From: Bacteroides neonati
GTDB lineage: Bacteria > Bacteroidota > Bacteroidia > Bacteroidales > Bacteroidaceae
NCBI RefSeq assembly: GCF_000499785.1
Contig: NZ_HG726029.1
Coordinates: 48,001 to 112,000, forward strand
Direction: 5' to 3'
DNA: 64,000 nt
The translations under genes were made by a program, and so were the position numbers. Each line of letters starts with the position of its first letter. Within the stretch, counting starts at the first letter, position 1. Shown here in pieces: positions 62,784-64,000 of this stretch. Under the pieces are notes generated by a model. That model did no database searches and was not told the origin of the DNA. It was given only the letters and a program-made list of their open reading frames with translations.

Positions 62784-63656
62784 ATGAAATTTGCGATTTT
62801 TGGTAATACGTATCAAGCAAAAAAATCCTCACATGCAGAAAACCTCTTCAAATTGCTTGAGAAGCGAAATGCAGAAGTTTATATTTGCAGAGAATTCTAT
62901 CATTTCTTGGTATCCGATCTCAACCTTAATGTTCGTGCAGCAGGTCTATTTGATGGAAATGACTTTACTGCCGATATGGTAATAAGCATCGGAGGTGATG
63001 GAACTTTCTTAAAAGCAGCCAAAGTAGTCGGTAATAAATCAATTCCTATTTTAGGTATTAATACCGGACGTTTAGGTTTTTTGGCCGATGTATCCCCCGA
63101 AGAGATGGAAAGTGCTATCGACGAAATATATACCGGCCACTATTCTGTAGAAGAGCGAAGTGTATTACAGCTAATATCTGGTGACAAGCATCTTCAAGCA
63201 TCTCCATATGCGTTGAATGAGATTGCTATATTGAAGCGAGACAGTTCATCTATGATCAGTATCCGTACAGCAATCAATGGCGTTTTCTTAACAACATATC
63301 AAGCCGATGGATTAATTATCGCTACCCCCACAGGCTCTACTGCTTACTCATTGAGTGTAGGTGGTCCGGTAATTGTTCCTCAATCTAAAACCATTGCAAT
63401 CACGCCGGTAGCTCCTCATAGCTTAAACGTACGTCCTATTGTTATTTGTGATGACTGGGAAATAACGCTAAACGTGGAAAGCCGTAGTCACAACTTTCTT
63501 GTTGCAATCGATGGAAGCAGCGAAACCTGCAAAGAAAGCACGCAATTAACCATTCGAAAAGCCCCTTATAGTATAAAGGTTGTGAAACGTTACGATCATA
63601 TTTTTTTCAATACTCTTCGCTCCAAACTAATGTGGGGAGCAGATACTCGAAAATAG
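62784..63656 (+). CDS. nadK: NAD kinase
   Basis: This 290-residue enzyme phosphorylates NAD to NADP. It has IGGDGTFLKAAKVVG, NTGRLGFLAD and PTGSTAYSLSVGGP, the nucleotide and active-site motifs. ATG at 62784 is preferred; ATG at 62775 is in frame. It is divergent from pdxJ, sharing a 100-base promoter region. Confidence 0.95.
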   Translation: MKFAIFGNTYQAKKSSHAENLFKLLEKRNAEVYICREFYHFLVSDLNLNVRAAGLFDGNDFTADMVISIGGDGTFLKAAKVVGNKSIPILGINTGRLGFLADVSPEEMESAIDEIYTGHYSVEERSVLQLISGDKHLQASPYALNEIAILKRDSSSMISIRTAINGVFLTTYQADGLIIATPTGSTAYSLSVGGPVIVPQSKTIAITPVAPHSLNVRPIVICDDWEITLNVESRSHNFLVAIDGSSETCKESTQLTIRKAPYSIKVVKRYDHIFFNTLRSKLMWGADTRK

Positions 63657-63680
63657 ATCTCTACACCCGCTAAAACCCTT

Positions 63681-63864
63681 TTTCACCACAGAAGACACAG
63701 AGAATATAGAGAAAAATACAAAGAGAAACGCAGAGGCGATTCTACGGAAACTTCTCTGTATTGCCTCTGTACTTCCTCGTGCCTTTTCTTTCTCTTCTTC
63801 TTCATCTCTTTTCTCTCTCTTTCTCTTTTTCCACTCCGTGTTCTCTGTGTCCTCTGTGGTGAAA
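63681..63864. repeat. Long imperfect inverted repeat, purine/pyrimidine biased arms
   Basis: TTTCACCACAGAAGACACAGAGAA (63681-63704) is mirrored by 63841-63864 with one mismatch in 24. The interior is purine-rich on the left and pyrimidine-rich on the right (runs of CTTT and CTCT at about 63780-63835), so a long imperfect hairpin can form. It lies between nadK and the rRNA operon and contains an open frame on the minus strand that is low-complexity and not believed to be a gene. Confidence 0.7.
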
Positions 63865-63919
63865 GAGAATGCACTATGGTGAGTTTCGCTGAGCTATGAT
63901 GAGGTGTATCTATAACGCA

Positions 63920-63956
63920 AAACGTCCCGTCAGTCTGATCGACTAACGGGACGTTT
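63920..63956 (-). terminator. rRNA operon terminator
   Basis: AAACGTCCCGT (63920-63930) is perfectly mirrored by ACGGGACGTTT (63946-63956), and AGTC/GACT extends the stem inside the loop. On the minus strand it follows the 5S gene by about 7 bases and continues into TTTTGCG. It probably terminates the rRNA operon. Confidence 0.85.
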
Positions 63957-63962
63957 CTAAAA

Positions 63963-64000
63963 ATGGCGGCTACCTACTCTCCCACTGTTACGCAGTACCA
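63963..64000 (-). rRNA. 5S ribosomal RNA, 3' end (partial)
   Basis: The reverse complement reads TGGTACTGCGTAACAGTGGG followed by AGAGTAGGTAGCCGCCAT, the conserved 3' end of a Bacteroidales 5S rRNA. The remainder lies outside the window to the right, so an rRNA operon is read on the minus strand into the window. Confidence 0.92.

Noticed and set aside
63683..63874. A 63-codon frame on the minus strand between nadK and the 5S gene
   Set aside because: Its Lys/Arg/Glu-rich low-complexity sequence is the translation of the purine-biased repeat.

Overview
The window is a chromosomal segment of a gut-type Bacteroidales bacterium (Bacteroides or Parabacteroides-like). The evidence is three SusC/SusD pairs, a hybrid two-component regulator, promoter boxes of the Bacteroidetes TAnnTTTG type, weak or absent Shine-Dalgarno sequences, and a conserved pdxJ/exbB/exbD/tonB gene block. 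No insertion sequence, prophage, tRNA or CRISPR array was seen.

Layout. (1) 1-6939, plus strand: the right-hand part of an aryl-polyene/flexirubin-like lipid biosynthesis cluster: dehydratase, thioesterase, a ketosynthase fused to a degenerate second ketosynthase-like domain, ACP, a second ketosynthase, a chain-length-factor-like protein, a polysaccharide deacetylase, a LolA-like carrier and a small lipoprotein. The rest of the cluster should lie left of the window. (2) 7118-11824, plus: recJ, recQ and a TPR protein. (3) 12101-24391, minus: a sialic-acid utilisation locus read from right to left: NanR-like regulator, N-acetylneuraminate lyase, SusC, SusD, BNR protein, sialate O-acetylesterase, GH33 sialidase, MFS transporter. 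(4) 24702-28842, plus: a phenylalanine/tyrosine operon (prephenate dehydratase, aminotransferase, DAHP synthase-chorismate mutase, prephenate dehydrogenase). It is preceded by a textbook attenuator: a 28-residue leader peptide packed with Phe and Tyr, an antiterminator pairing and an intrinsic terminator. (5) 28907-30904, plus: dnaG. (6) 30985-46060, minus: a polysaccharide utilisation locus with GH88 unsaturated glucuronyl hydrolase, two different SusD/SusC pairs and a 1332-residue hybrid two-component system. (7) 46404-50828: AraC regulator, GH95 and GH29 fucosidase-type enzymes around a long inverted repeat. (8) 51066-62681, minus: housekeeping genes (folE, SPOR protein, tpiA, DoxX-like protein, DUF1599 protein, M23 peptidase, ndk, recG, ispD, DJ-1 protein, TonB-ExbD-ExbB, pdxJ). 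(9) nadK on the plus strand, a long imperfect inverted repeat, an rRNA-operon terminator and the 3' end of a 5S rRNA gene on the minus strand.

How the parts work together. The sialic-acid and fucose modules suggest foraging on host glycans such as mucin. The GH88 locus suggests growth on oligosaccharides carrying 4,5-unsaturated uronic acid, although no polysaccharide lyase is encoded here. TonB-ExbB-ExbD could energise the SusC transporters. The most informative regulatory structure is the Phe/Tyr attenuator at 24761-24932. The most unusual protein is the ketosynthase fusion at 893-2692, whose linker holds four 21-bp tandem repeat units.
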